Positions 29,956 through 37,776 of a stretch of DNA of 51,712 nt are shown in pieces. The notes beneath the pieces were generated by a model. The model did no database searches and was not told where the DNA came from. It saw only the letters and a program-made list of their open reading frames with translations. Where the stretch lies: NCBI GenBank assembly GCA_035506535.1, contig DATJPE010000008.1, positions 1 through 51,712 of the forward strand. The letters are read 5' to 3'. Positions within the stretch are counted from its first letter, which is position 1. Every line of letters starts with the position of its first letter. This DNA comes from Actinomycetes bacterium. GTDB taxonomy: Bacteria > Actinomycetota > Actinomycetes > DATJPE01. A program made the position numbers and the translations under genes.

Positions 29956-31521
29956 TCAGTCGGTCTCGAACTGGCCCATCAGCCCATGCTGGGTGGCCCA
30001 CAGCGTCGCGGCCGCGCGGCTGGAGACGCCGAGCTTGACGTAGATGTGCTGTACGTGGTTCGACGCGGTCTTGTGCGTGACACCGAGGCGTCGCGCGACC
30101 TGCTTGTCCGATTGCCCCCGCGCCACCAGCTGGAGCACCTCCACCTCGCGGGCGGTGAGTCCGCCGGGCCACTGCCGCCGCGCCGGAGCGCGACGTCCGG
30201 CTGCGGCGAGCACGGCGTTGACAGCCTCGCCGTCAAGCCGGCCGTCGCGCACCTCCGACTGCAGCACGCGCGCGGCATGGTCGGCGCTGGCCGGCGGGCG
30301 GTACGGGCGCGGCTCGGTCATCGCGTGGTAGACGTCGGCGGCGGCCAGCAGGCGATCCTGCGGGGACAGCGCGGCGGCGCCGAGCCCGCGGGGGTAGCCG
30401 GACCCGTCGAGCCGCTCGTGGTGGCGTGCGGCGATGGTCCGGCTCGCCGTGAGGGCATCCACCCTGGCCAGCATCCGTTCGGTGAGATGGGGGTGCAGCT
30501 GCACTCGGTCTCGCTCGGTCCCCCCGAGCAGGGCGGGCTTGTCCCAGATCGCGTTGGACACGCCGAGGCGACCGAGGTCGTGGATCAGCCCGGCGCGGCG
30601 AACGGTCGTGACCTCGTCGTCCGACCCTCCCGAGACCCGGGCGGCCGCGGCAGCCAGGTTCGCCACGCCCCGCGAGTGCCCGGCGAGGTGGGGTGACTTC
30701 ATGTCCACCAGGTCGGCCATGGCCTCGAGCAGCTCGTCCAGCTCGGCCCCGTCGACTCGGCGGTCGAGGAACGGCTTGTCCGCCAGCACCACGTCCCAGT
30801 CGGCGGCGTTGTCGAGGTCGGCGAGCACCTCCTCGGCGTGGTCGCAGAACGCGTCGACGACCCGCGCGTCGAACTGGGTGCCGCGTCGGCGCCGGGCGAT
30901 CGAGCGGGCGGCCTCGACCCCATGCCGCCGGCTGAACACTTCGACGGGACTCGCGAACGGGACCAGCCGAGCCGGCAGGCAGATCTGCTCGCCCTTGAGA
31001 CCGCGAGGTAGGCCGCGGCCGTCCCACTGCTCGTAGCCCTGGCCGATCGCGCTGGCCGAGGCCTCGCCCAGGCCGATCCGCATGGCGAACTGCGAACCGA
31101 GCGTGGCGTGAGTGGTCAGGAAGGTCATCGCCGTCCGCTTCCCGACCACCGACGCGACCGCGACGCGCCGGGCTCGCTCGAGCCCTGACCCGCGAGCGGC
31201 GACACGGCGGAGCATGAAGGGGACGAACTGTGCGGTGGTCATGTCGAACGCCTCGAACAGGTCGCCCTTGAGCCCGATGTCGTCGCCGAACCACTCCGCC
31301 TGCTCGGCCGCATCCGCGTGGCAGTAGGCGTTCATCAACAGACCCAGATAGAACGTGGCCTCGCGATCCGCGGCGTCAGCGCCGAGGAGGTCGGCGAGCC
31401 GGAGCGCGATGACGGTCTGGCGCATGCAGTGCGCCATGGGCTGGCCGAGACCCAGGTCGGCGGCATAGGAGAGCGTCGCCACCAGCTCGGCGACGCGTAC
31501 GCCCTCAGGGCGTGGGCCCAT
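29956..31521 (-). CDS. HD-GYP-type phosphohydrolase fused to a LuxR helix-turn-helix
   Basis: The 521-residue protein contains two HD-type segments and a DNA-binding end. The C-terminal one is intact: HSRGVANLAAAAARVSG, RAGLIHDLGRLGVSNAI and HHERLDGSGYPRG (about residues 295-400), the HD-GYP signature for cyclic di-nucleotide or related phosphohydrolases. An N-terminal copy is degenerate: YEQWDGRGLPRGLKGEQI near 165 lacks the preceding His pair. The final 65 residues are a LuxR HTH (LTAREVEVLQLVARGQSDKQ). It could couple hydrolysis or sensing of a second messenger to transcription. The start ATG at 31521 was preferred over an upstream TTG/GTG. Confidence 0.85.
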   Translation of the reverse strand: MGPRPEGVRVAELVATLSYAADLGLGQPMAHCMRQTVIALRLADLLGADAADREATFYLGLLMNAYCHADAAEQAEWFGDDIGLKGDLFEAFDMTTAQFVPFMLRRVAARGSGLERARRVAVASVVGKRTAMTFLTTHATLGSQFAMRIGLGEASASAIGQGYEQWDGRGLPRGLKGEQICLPARLVPFASPVEVFSRRHGVEAARSIARRRRGTQFDARVVDAFCDHAEEVLADLDNAADWDVVLADKPFLDRRVDGAELDELLEAMADLVDMKSPHLAGHSRGVANLAAAAARVSGGSDDEVTTVRRAGLIHDLGRLGVSNAIWDKPALLGGTERDRVQLHPHLTERMLARVDALTASRTIAARHHERLDGSGYPRGLGAAALSPQDRLLAAADVYHAMTEPRPYRPPASADHAARVLQSEVRDGRLDGEAVNAVLAAAGRRAPARRQWPGGLTAREVEVLQLVARGQSDKQVARRLGVTHKTASNHVQHIYVKLGVSSRAAATLWATQHGLMGQFETD

Positions 31522-31611
31522 GACGCCGGAGTCTAGGGTCCGAACGCGCCAGTGCCGACCGTCGAGCCGGTCTCCCGGCCCGACGATCGGCACTGCTTCG
31601 TTGGTGCGGCC

Positions 31612-32016
31612 TCAGCTGTTGCCGAGGGCCTTGGCCTTCCCGGCCTGGAACTCCGCCTCGCTGATGACGCCCTGGTTCTTGAGGTCCGACAGGCGTGCGA
31701 TCTCGTCCGCGGCGCTGGGCGTTCCCGCCACGCTCTGCACGTACTGGCGCGTAGCCGCCTCCTGCGCCTGGGCGGCCTGCGCCGCGTGCTCCTGCATCTT
31801 GTGACCCCGGGCGATGATGTACACGAACACGCCCAAGAACGGCAGGATGATCACGAACAGGACCCACAGCGTCTTGGCGAAGCCGCCCATGTCGTGACTG
31901 CGGAAGATGTCCGAGAACACCACGATGAGCAGCCAGATCCAGACGAAGAACAGGAAGAACCAGAGCATCGACCACAGGACCTGACCAACGCCCCACTGCT
32001 CGGCGATGAGCGACAT
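31612..32016 (-). CDS. SHOCT-domain membrane protein
   Basis: The 134-residue product has two transmembrane helices (about 10-34 and 47-69) resembling the PLDc_N unit, an Ala/Gln-rich coiled linker (EHAAQAAQAQEAATRQ) and a SHOCT domain at the end (ADEIARLSDLKNQGVISEAE). Such proteins are common and poorly understood; SHOCT is an oligomerisation module. The start ATG at 32016 follows a leader containing overlapping dyads (32031-32050), which may affect translation. It is divergent from the PLP enzyme gene. Confidence 0.82.
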   Translation of the reverse strand: MSLIAEQWGVGQVLWSMLWFFLFFVWIWLLIVVFSDIFRSHDMGGFAKTLWVLFVIILPFLGVFVYIIARGHKMQEHAAQAAQAQEAATRQYVQSVAGTPSAADEIARLSDLKNQGVISEAEFQAGKAKALGNS

Positions 32017-32206
32017 CGTCAATCCCTTCTCATGGGTGCCCCATGCACCCGTCGACGACGGGACGCAACCGTGTGCCGCGACCCGTTCGTGATCGATCCT
32101 AGGGGTTCCGACGCTTGAACGTCGTAGGTCCTTGGTCACTGACGGTGGAATCGCGGAGGTGGGGCATGTCACAAGCAGGCCGGACGGCTGCGCCCAGGAC
32201 ACGGCC

Positions 32207-33625
32207 GTGACGGCCGATCCGCGGGGCCTGCGACCCCACGCGCCGCTCCTCGACGCCTATCTGCGAGCCCTCGACCGCCCGGGCCTGCCGTTCTGCATCC
32301 CCGGTCACAAGCAGCGAACCGACCTGGTGGGCCAGGTCGTGCGCGGCGACGTCCCCATGTTCGGCGCCGTGGACACGATGAAGGTCGCCCACGGCAGCTT
32401 GGGGGAGGCCGAACGGCGCGCTGCCGCGCTCTGGGGTGCGGACGTGTGCCGGTTCTCGGTCGGCGGGTCGACGCACGGCAACCAGACTCTGGCGCTCGCC
32501 ATCGGCGCACCCGGGGACAGCGTCGTCGTCGCGAGGACGCTGCACCGTTCGTTGCTGCTCGGGCTGGTCCTCGCGGGGCTGCAGCCGGTGTGGGTACGTC
32601 CGGAGGTGGACGACGACACGGGTCTGCCGCTCGGCGTCCCTGTTGGCGACGTCTCGCGCGCGCTTGCGAGCCACCCTGACGCCAAGGCGGTGTTCCTCGG
32701 CGACCCGTCGTACGTCGGGACGCTGAGCGACGTCTCCGCGATCGCCGACGCCGCGCACAGCCACGGTGTGCCGCTCGTGCTCGACGCGGCGTGGGCGGCG
32801 CACTTCGGGTTCCATCCGGCCCTTCCGCAGCACGGGCTGCAGCGCGGTGCGGATGCCCTCGTGACGAGCGCGCACAAGACGCTGCCGGCGTACACCCAGG
32901 GAGCCCTGGTCCTCGCGCGGACCCAGCGCATCGACGAGCAGCGCCTCGACGCTGCCTTCGAGGCGACGCACACCACCAGTCCGGCCGGCTCCATCCTCGC
33001 GAGCATCGACGCGGCGCGAGCGCTGCTCGAACGCGACGGTGAACAGCTGCTCGGCCGCCTCGTCGACGTCGTCGCCGACGCACGTCAGCGGCTGGCTCTG
33101 GTCCCCGGCCTTCGCGTCGTCGACGGTCCCGTCATCGACCCGGCCAAGCTGGTCCTGGTGCTCGCCGGCACCGGGGCCGACGGCACCGCGGTGGAGCGTG
33201 ACCTCATCGAGGCGGGAATGCCCGTCGAGATGGCAGACCGCGACACGCTCATCCCGATGGTGACCGTGGCCGACAGGCCCGAGCACCTGGGGCCGTTCCT
33301 CGACACGCTGGTCGCATCCATCGAGCGGCACCGCACGGACCCGCGCGCGGTCGTGACGTCGGCGGCCTGGACGGTGGAGCCCGAGACCGTCCTCCTCCCG
33401 CGCGAGGCGTTCTTCGCCCCGCGTACCCAGCTCGCGCTGGACGACGCGGTCGGCCGCGTGAGCGCCGAGCTCGTGGCGCCGTACCCGCCGGGGATCCCGG
33501 TCCTCGCGCCTGGGGAGCGCGTCACGCGGGAGAGCGTGGACGCCCTGCTGCACGCGCGTGCCACCGGGGTGCGCATCGCCTATGCGGCGGACCCGACCCT
33601 GTCGAGCCTGCGTGTGGTGAGCTGA
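32207..33625 (+). CDS. PLP-dependent Orn/Lys/Arg decarboxylase-family enzyme
   Basis: The protein (472 residues from the GTG at 32207) is a fold-type I PLP enzyme of the Orn/Lys/Arg decarboxylase group. PFCIPGHKQ is the family's N-terminal motif. VGGSTHGNQTLALA binds the cofactor phosphate. LDAAWAAHFGFH contains the Asp/His that sandwich the ring. TSAHKTLPA places the Schiff-base Lys at K224. The C-terminal domain ends in VAPYPPGIPVLAPGE, also a hallmark. The amino acid decarboxylated is not determined. The start is ambiguous: the frame is open to 32132 (TTG) and neither start has a strong ribosome site. It converges on the quinone-reductase gene with a 6-bp gap. Confidence 0.87.
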   Translation: MTADPRGLRPHAPLLDAYLRALDRPGLPFCIPGHKQRTDLVGQVVRGDVPMFGAVDTMKVAHGSLGEAERRAAALWGADVCRFSVGGSTHGNQTLALAIGAPGDSVVVARTLHRSLLLGLVLAGLQPVWVRPEVDDDTGLPLGVPVGDVSRALASHPDAKAVFLGDPSYVGTLSDVSAIADAAHSHGVPLVLDAAWAAHFGFHPALPQHGLQRGADALVTSAHKTLPAYTQGALVLARTQRIDEQRLDAAFEATHTTSPAGSILASIDAARALLERDGEQLLGRLVDVVADARQRLALVPGLRVVDGPVIDPAKLVLVLAGTGADGTAVERDLIEAGMPVEMADRDTLIPMVTVADRPEHLGPFLDTLVASIERHRTDPRAVVTSAAWTVEPETVLLPREAFFAPRTQLALDDAVGRVSAELVAPYPPGIPVLAPGERVTRESVDALLHARATGVRIAYAADPTLSSLRVVS

Positions 33626-33631
33626 TCCCGG

Positions 33632-34564
33632 TCAGGGGAGCAGCACGAACTTGCCCGGCCCGTGCGGTTCGAACAGCTCCTCGTGCGCGCGGCGTACCTG
33701 CTCGAGCGGATAGGTCCGCGCCACGATGACGGTGAGCTTCCCGGCGGCGGCGGTCCGCACGAGGTCGAGCCGCGCCGCGTCGCGGATGTCCTCCCCCTTG
33801 TCGCCACCCGCCCCGAGGGTCTGGATGCCGTCCTTGGCCCGGCCGAAGGCCACGAGGGAGGCGATCCGGTGCGGGTCCGGGACCACGGCGAGCGAGACGT
33901 CGATCGCCTCGTCGGTCCCGACGGTGTCGATCGCCGCGTCCACCGGCCCGATCGCTCGGACCCGCTCCAAGAGCCCCCCGTCGTAGGTGATCGGCTCGGC
34001 GCCGAGGCTCCGTAGGAGGTCGTGGTCGGCCGGGCGCGCGGTCGCGACAACTCTGGCCCCGCGGGCGATCGCGAGCTGGACGACGGTGAGGCCGACCCCG
34101 CCCGCGCCGCCGTGGACGAGGACGGTCTCCCCGTCGGAGACCCCCGTCGCGACGACGGTGTGCGCCGCGGCGACTCCCGCGAGCAGCAGCCCCGCCGCCG
34201 GCTCCCAGGCCATCGTCGACGGCTTGGGCAGGACCGACGACGCCTGCACGATCAGCCGCTGCGCGTAGGCGCCGGCGACGGGGTAGGCGATGACCTCGTC
34301 GCCGACCCGGATCGGGCCGGCCGGCCCCAGCGCGTCCGGGCCGACGGCGCTCACCACGCCGGCCGCCTCGAAGCCCAGCCGTTTGGGCAGCGCGGCCGGG
34401 TCGTTGCCCCAGGCGCCGCTGTAGGACTTCACGTCGGCCGGGTTGACCCCGGCGGCCCGTACGTCGACGACGACCTCACCAGGCCCTGGATCGCCGACCT
34501 CCACCTCGACCAGGTCGAGCACGTCGGGACCGCCGTATGCCGTTGCCACCACCGCGAGCGTCAT
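33632..34564 (-). CDS. zinc-independent NADP-dependent quinone oxidoreductase (MDR family)
   Basis: A 310-residue MDR protein. The N-terminal GroES-like domain has VDVRAAGVNPADVKSYSG and LGFEAAGVVSAVG, which lacks the catalytic-zinc Cys, as in quinone reductases. The Rossmann domain carries VLVHGGAGGVGLTVVQLA, and VVATAR follows. It ends VRRAHEELFEPHGPGKFVL, as in QOR-type enzymes. It probably reduces quinones or enones with NADPH. The ATG at 34564 is followed directly by the open frame, with no other candidate start. Confidence 0.88.
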   Translation of the reverse strand: MTLAVVATAYGGPDVLDLVEVEVGDPGPGEVVVDVRAAGVNPADVKSYSGAWGNDPAALPKRLGFEAAGVVSAVGPDALGPAGPIRVGDEVIAYPVAGAYAQRLIVQASSVLPKPSTMAWEPAAGLLLAGVAAAHTVVATGVSDGETVLVHGGAGGVGLTVVQLAIARGARVVATARPADHDLLRSLGAEPITYDGGLLERVRAIGPVDAAIDTVGTDEAIDVSLAVVPDPHRIASLVAFGRAKDGIQTLGAGGDKGEDIRDAARLDLVRTAAAGKLTVIVARTYPLEQVRRAHEELFEPHGPGKFVLLP

Positions 34565-34609
34565 GCCGCCGTCAACCTCCGCGCCGTCCAGGTCGATTCC
34601 CCGGCTTAC

Positions 34610-35139
34610 TCAGGCCACTGGGCCGAGGACGACCCAGCGGCCGCCCCTCGTGCGCGCCACCATGCCCACGAAGCGGACGCCGATGAACGCCGAGAGCCCC
34701 CGCCCACACCCCGCCGATGCCCCATCCGGCAAGTACACCTGGTGGCGCACCGCCGCCGAGGAGGTGAACAGCGTCGGCACCACCCACCACCCGGCGCCGA
34801 ACAGCGTGGCGAAACGGATCCCCGTCCCGACCAGCGCGGTCAGGAAGGCGACCTGGAACCCGATCTGGCGCATCACCAGGTCGCGACCGATGACCAGCTG
34901 CTGGCGCAGCCACGGCCGAGATCCCATTGGCCACCAGCACGACAGCGCCGACGCCGAGGCCGGCGATGGCCACCGGTCCGAGGTGACCCACCACGGCCGT
35001 GTCCACCAGCAGGTAGAGCGGCTCCGCCGCGAGGACGACGAAGGCCGAGGCGGCGACGGCGACCAGCCCGCGTGACCGGGCGTCGCCGCCGACCGCCGGT
35101 GGCGGGCCGTCCGGCGACCTCGCCGGACGCGTCGGTCAC
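34610..35139 (-). pseudogene. decayed MATE/DinF-type efflux transporter gene
   Basis: Homology to MATE exporters is spread over different frames of the minus strand. The original GTG (35137-35139) overlaps the stop of the SnoaL-like gene. A frameshift near 35100 leads into SRGLVAVAASAFVVLAAEPL and YLLVDTAVVGHLGPVAIAGL, the MATE N-terminus. After about residue 60 another shift joins the MATE C-terminal part (MRQIGFQVAFLTALV through RTRGGRWVVLGPVA, stop at 34610). At about 175 codons it lacks most of the normal 430-450 residues, so a large internal deletion accompanies the frameshifts. It is not functional. Confidence 0.75.
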
Positions 35140-35507
35140 GACATCGGAGCGAAGACGTCCCAGTCCTCGGCGACCAGGCCCCCCTCCAGACGGCAGTGAT
35201 AGGCCCCGGCACCCTCGACCCGAGAGCCGTCCGAGCGACGAGTCGCGACCCACCGGACGTATGCCGCCACGCGGTCACCGTCGACGAGGACGTGCTGCAC
35301 GGTGTACGCGCGGTCGGCGAACACCGAGTCGACCCAGGCCATGCCCGCCTGCCACTGATCGAAGGACCAGTCGCCCATCGCTGTGTGGTGGACGTAGTCG
35401 CTCGTCACGTGCTCGCGCGCCCGGGCCACACCGGAGGCGTCGTGCCAGCACTCGACCAGGCTCCGCACCAGCGTCTCCTCGCTCCGCACGTCCCGATCCT
35501 GCCGCAT
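35136..35507 (-). CDS. SnoaL-like / nuclear transport factor 2 family protein
   Basis: A 123-residue cone-shaped SnoaL/NTF2-fold protein. LVRSLVECWHDASGVARAREHVTSDYVHH forms the N-terminal helices. WQAGMAWVDSVFADRAYTVQHVLVDGDRVAAYVRW forms the sheet. RLEGGLVAEDWDVFAP is the typical final strand. Members include polyketide cyclases, isomerases and many unassigned proteins. Its stop overlaps the start of the decayed MATE gene (GTGA), so the pair was once an operon. Confidence 0.83.
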   Translation of the reverse strand: MRQDRDVRSEETLVRSLVECWHDASGVARAREHVTSDYVHHTAMGDWSFDQWQAGMAWVDSVFADRAYTVQHVLVDGDRVAAYVRWVATRRSDGSRVEGAGAYHCRLEGGLVAEDWDVFAPMS

Positions 35508-35519
35508 CCGAAGCGTCGG

Positions 35520-36998
35520 TCAGTTCGACAGGAAGACCAGGCGCGGCCACGCGGCCGCCCACCCGTCGACCGGCCCCGCGCACACGTAGACGGATGCCCG
35601 GTCGGACTCCTCATTGGAGACCGGGGCGGTGACCCTGCCGAGGTCTCGGCAGTCGCGGAAGAACTCGGTGGGAGCGCCGTCCTCCCAGACGACGACCACC
35701 GGCGCCATCGACGATGGCGGCGGTCCCCAGAGGCCGTACCCGTTGATACCGCTCCACGCGTGCGGCAGGCCGGCGGCGGCGCCGAAACGGTCGACCGCAC
35801 CCGCCTCGCCGTAGTTGGCGGTGAAGATGCCGGCTCGCTCGCGCTGGTCCGGGGGGATCGAGCGGTACGCCGCCGCGACCTGCCCGACCAGGTGGGGCCA
35901 GCCGACGGTCTCGCGCTGCGTCTCGCCGAGGCCGTTCCACGGCGAGGCCCCGAGCGTGGCGGGGGAGAGGACCGGAAGGGCCGCCGGCAGGAACAGCGCG
36001 GAGACCGCCAGGACCGCGACGACGAGCGGCCAGCGCCGGCGGCGTCGCTCCACCGCGACGGCGCCGGCGGCGATGAGCACGGGGTAGGTCCCCGCGGTGT
36101 AGTACCCCTGGCCGGCGCTGACCACGAAGAAGGCCAGGACGAACAGCCACGTCCACGCCAGCACGCGGTAGATCCGCCAGCGGGGGTCGCGCCACAGGTT
36201 GACCAGGCCCACGACCCACAGGTAGGTCCCGACGCCGAACAGCAGCAGCTGGAGGGCCACGAAGCCAGCGCGCTGGCCGGCCGTGCCGTACTCGGCGCGG
36301 ATCTCGTGGGCCAGCGTCAGCTGGGGCCAGCCGTGCGCGGCCTGCCAGAGCAGGACCGGCGTCCAGCACACCGCGGCGATCGCCGCGGCCACCCAGGGCC
36401 AGGGCCCGCGCAGGAGCGGGCGGGCCTCCGGCGTGAGCAGGATCCCGACCACCAGCCCCCCGAGCAGCACGATGGGCAGCTGCTTGTTGAGCAGGCCGAC
36501 GCCGGCGGCCAGACCCACCAGTGGCCACAGTCTCCGGTCGCGGGTGCGCAGGATCCGGACCACCAGCCACAGCACGGCGACCCACGCGAGCAGGTCGATG
36601 GTCGAGGTGACGAGCAGGTGGCCCGACAGCAGGACGTAGGTGCTCGAGCCGACAGTCAGCGCGGCGAGCACTTGCGCGAACGCGCGCCCGCCGAGCTCGC
36701 GCGCGCAGAGCGCGGCCATGACGGTGACCGCGACGGCGGTGAGCGTCGCCGGCAGCCGGAAGACGGTGAGCGAGCCGTGACCGACCCCGTTCATCACCCA
36801 GGCGAGGAACGGTGTGAGCGGTGGCTGGTCCGGGTATCCCCACGCCAGGTGCCGACCGCACGCGAGGAAGTAGAGCTCGTCGCGGTGGTAGCCGTAGCGG
36901 GAGCTCATCGCCAGCAGCAGCAGCCCCACGGCGGCCGCGACCGCCGCGATCCCTCGCCAGGCGATGCCGGGGGTGGCCTCGGCGGAGGCGCTGTCCAC
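35520..36998 (-). CDS. GT39/ArnT-like membrane glycosyltransferase
   Basis: A 492-residue polytopic protein with about ten hydrophobic helices. The first external loop carries YGYHRDELYFLACGRHLAWG (D40, E41), the acidic pair of the PMT/ArnT family that uses lipid-linked sugars, followed by YPDQPPLTPFLAW. The soluble C-terminal domain has FTANYGEAGAVDRFG and VVVVWEDGAPTEFF. It probably transfers a sugar from a polyprenyl donor to a cell-envelope acceptor. The GTG at 36998 was chosen because the frame upstream lacks sequence consistent with this family and would run into the divergent kinase gene. The acceptor is unknown. Confidence 0.85.
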   Translation of the reverse strand: MDSASAEATPGIAWRGIAAVAAAVGLLLLAMSSRYGYHRDELYFLACGRHLAWGYPDQPPLTPFLAWVMNGVGHGSLTVFRLPATLTAVAVTVMAALCARELGGRAFAQVLAALTVGSSTYVLLSGHLLVTSTIDLLAWVAVLWLVVRILRTRDRRLWPLVGLAAGVGLLNKQLPIVLLGGLVVGILLTPEARPLLRGPWPWVAAAIAAVCWTPVLLWQAAHGWPQLTLAHEIRAEYGTAGQRAGFVALQLLLFGVGTYLWVVGLVNLWRDPRWRIYRVLAWTWLFVLAFFVVSAGQGYYTAGTYPVLIAAGAVAVERRRRRWPLVVAVLAVSALFLPAALPVLSPATLGASPWNGLGETQRETVGWPHLVGQVAAAYRSIPPDQRERAGIFTANYGEAGAVDRFGAAAGLPHAWSGINGYGLWGPPPSSMAPVVVVWEDGAPTEFFRDCRDLGRVTAPVSNEESDRASVYVCAGPVDGWAAAWPRLVFLSN

Positions 36999-37037
36999 CG
37001 GACCAGCCTGACACCCGATCGGGTGGGGTCGTGGAGG

Positions 37038-37676
37038 ATGGCCGGCGTGCTGGCGATCGACCGTCACGACCTGGACGCCCTCCTCGGGCGGGCGCGCGCG
37101 TTGCTCGTGCCGCGAGGGCGTCGTCTGCTCGGGGTCACCGGGCCGCCGGGGGCCGGCAAGTCCACCGTGGCCGAGGCGGTGGTGGCCGCGATGGGCGCGG
37201 ACGCGACCCTCGTGGGCATGGACGGCTTCCATCTGGCAGATGACGTGCTGCGCCGCCAGGGCACGTACGAGCGCAAGGGCGCGCCCGAGACCTTCGACGT
37301 CGGCGGGTACGTGCACCTGCTCGCCCGTCTGCGGGCGGCCGACGAGGCGGTGGTCTACGCGCCCCGGTTCCACCGCGAGATCGAGGCGGCCGTCGCCGGC
37401 GCGATCCCGGTCTCGGCTGCCACCCCGCTGGTCGTCACGGAGGGGAACTACCTCCTTCTCGACGGACCAGGCTGGTCGGCGGTCGCGGGGCTGCTCGACG
37501 AGGTCTGGTACGTCGACCCCGGGGAGGACGTACGGCTAGAGCGGCTGACCGCTCGCCACGAGGCCTACGGACGTCCGCCGGACCTCGCCCGCGCCCGCGC
37601 GCTCGGCTCCGACCAGGCCAACGCCGAGCTTGTTGCGCGTACCCGGGAGCGGGCCGACGTCCTCGTGACCGGCTGA
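37038..37676 (+). CDS. nucleoside/nucleotide kinase-like P-loop protein
   Basis: The 212-residue protein has GPPGAGKST (residues 35-43) as Walker A, then LVGMDGFHLADDVLRRQGTYERKGAPETFD, the acceptor-binding block of uridine kinase/PanK-like enzymes, and VVTEGNYLLLDGPGW as Walker B region. Related proteins are annotated as nucleoside, fructose or pantothenate-type kinases; the phosphorylated substrate cannot be fixed. The ATG at 37038 follows GGAGG at a short spacing. It is divergent from the glycosyltransferase gene by 39 bp. Confidence 0.85.
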   Translation: MAGVLAIDRHDLDALLGRARALLVPRGRRLLGVTGPPGAGKSTVAEAVVAAMGADATLVGMDGFHLADDVLRRQGTYERKGAPETFDVGGYVHLLARLRAADEAVVYAPRFHREIEAAVAGAIPVSAATPLVVTEGNYLLLDGPGWSAVAGLLDEVWYVDPGEDVRLERLTARHEAYGRPPDLARARALGSDQANAELVARTRERADVLVTG

Positions 37677-37732
37677 TCCCACCGACGCATCCCCGCGTCC
37701 GGAAATCCATTGTCTTCGCTGGGGATTCCCCC

Positions 37733-37761
37733 TTGCGCGGGTCCCGGTGACCCGCTACAGT
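37733..37761 (+). promoter_or_regulatory. promoter of the HNH endonuclease gene
   Basis: TTGCGC (37733-37738) and TACAGT (37756-37761) are separated by 17 bases, a good housekeeping-sigma promoter. The predicted transcription start, about 7-8 bases after the -10 box, falls on the ATG at 37769, so the mRNA would be leaderless. Confidence 0.6.
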
Positions 37762-37776
37762 CGAACACATGTTCGA
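37761..37776. promoter_or_regulatory. SOS box (LexA operator)
   Basis: TCGAACACATGTTCGA is a perfect 16-bp palindrome matching the actinobacterial LexA consensus TCGAAC-N4-GTTCGA. It abuts the -10 box and contains the start codon of the HNH gene, so LexA bound here would block initiation directly. In Mycobacterium tuberculosis several 13E12-type genes of this family belong to the LexA regulon, which supports the call. Confidence 0.85.
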
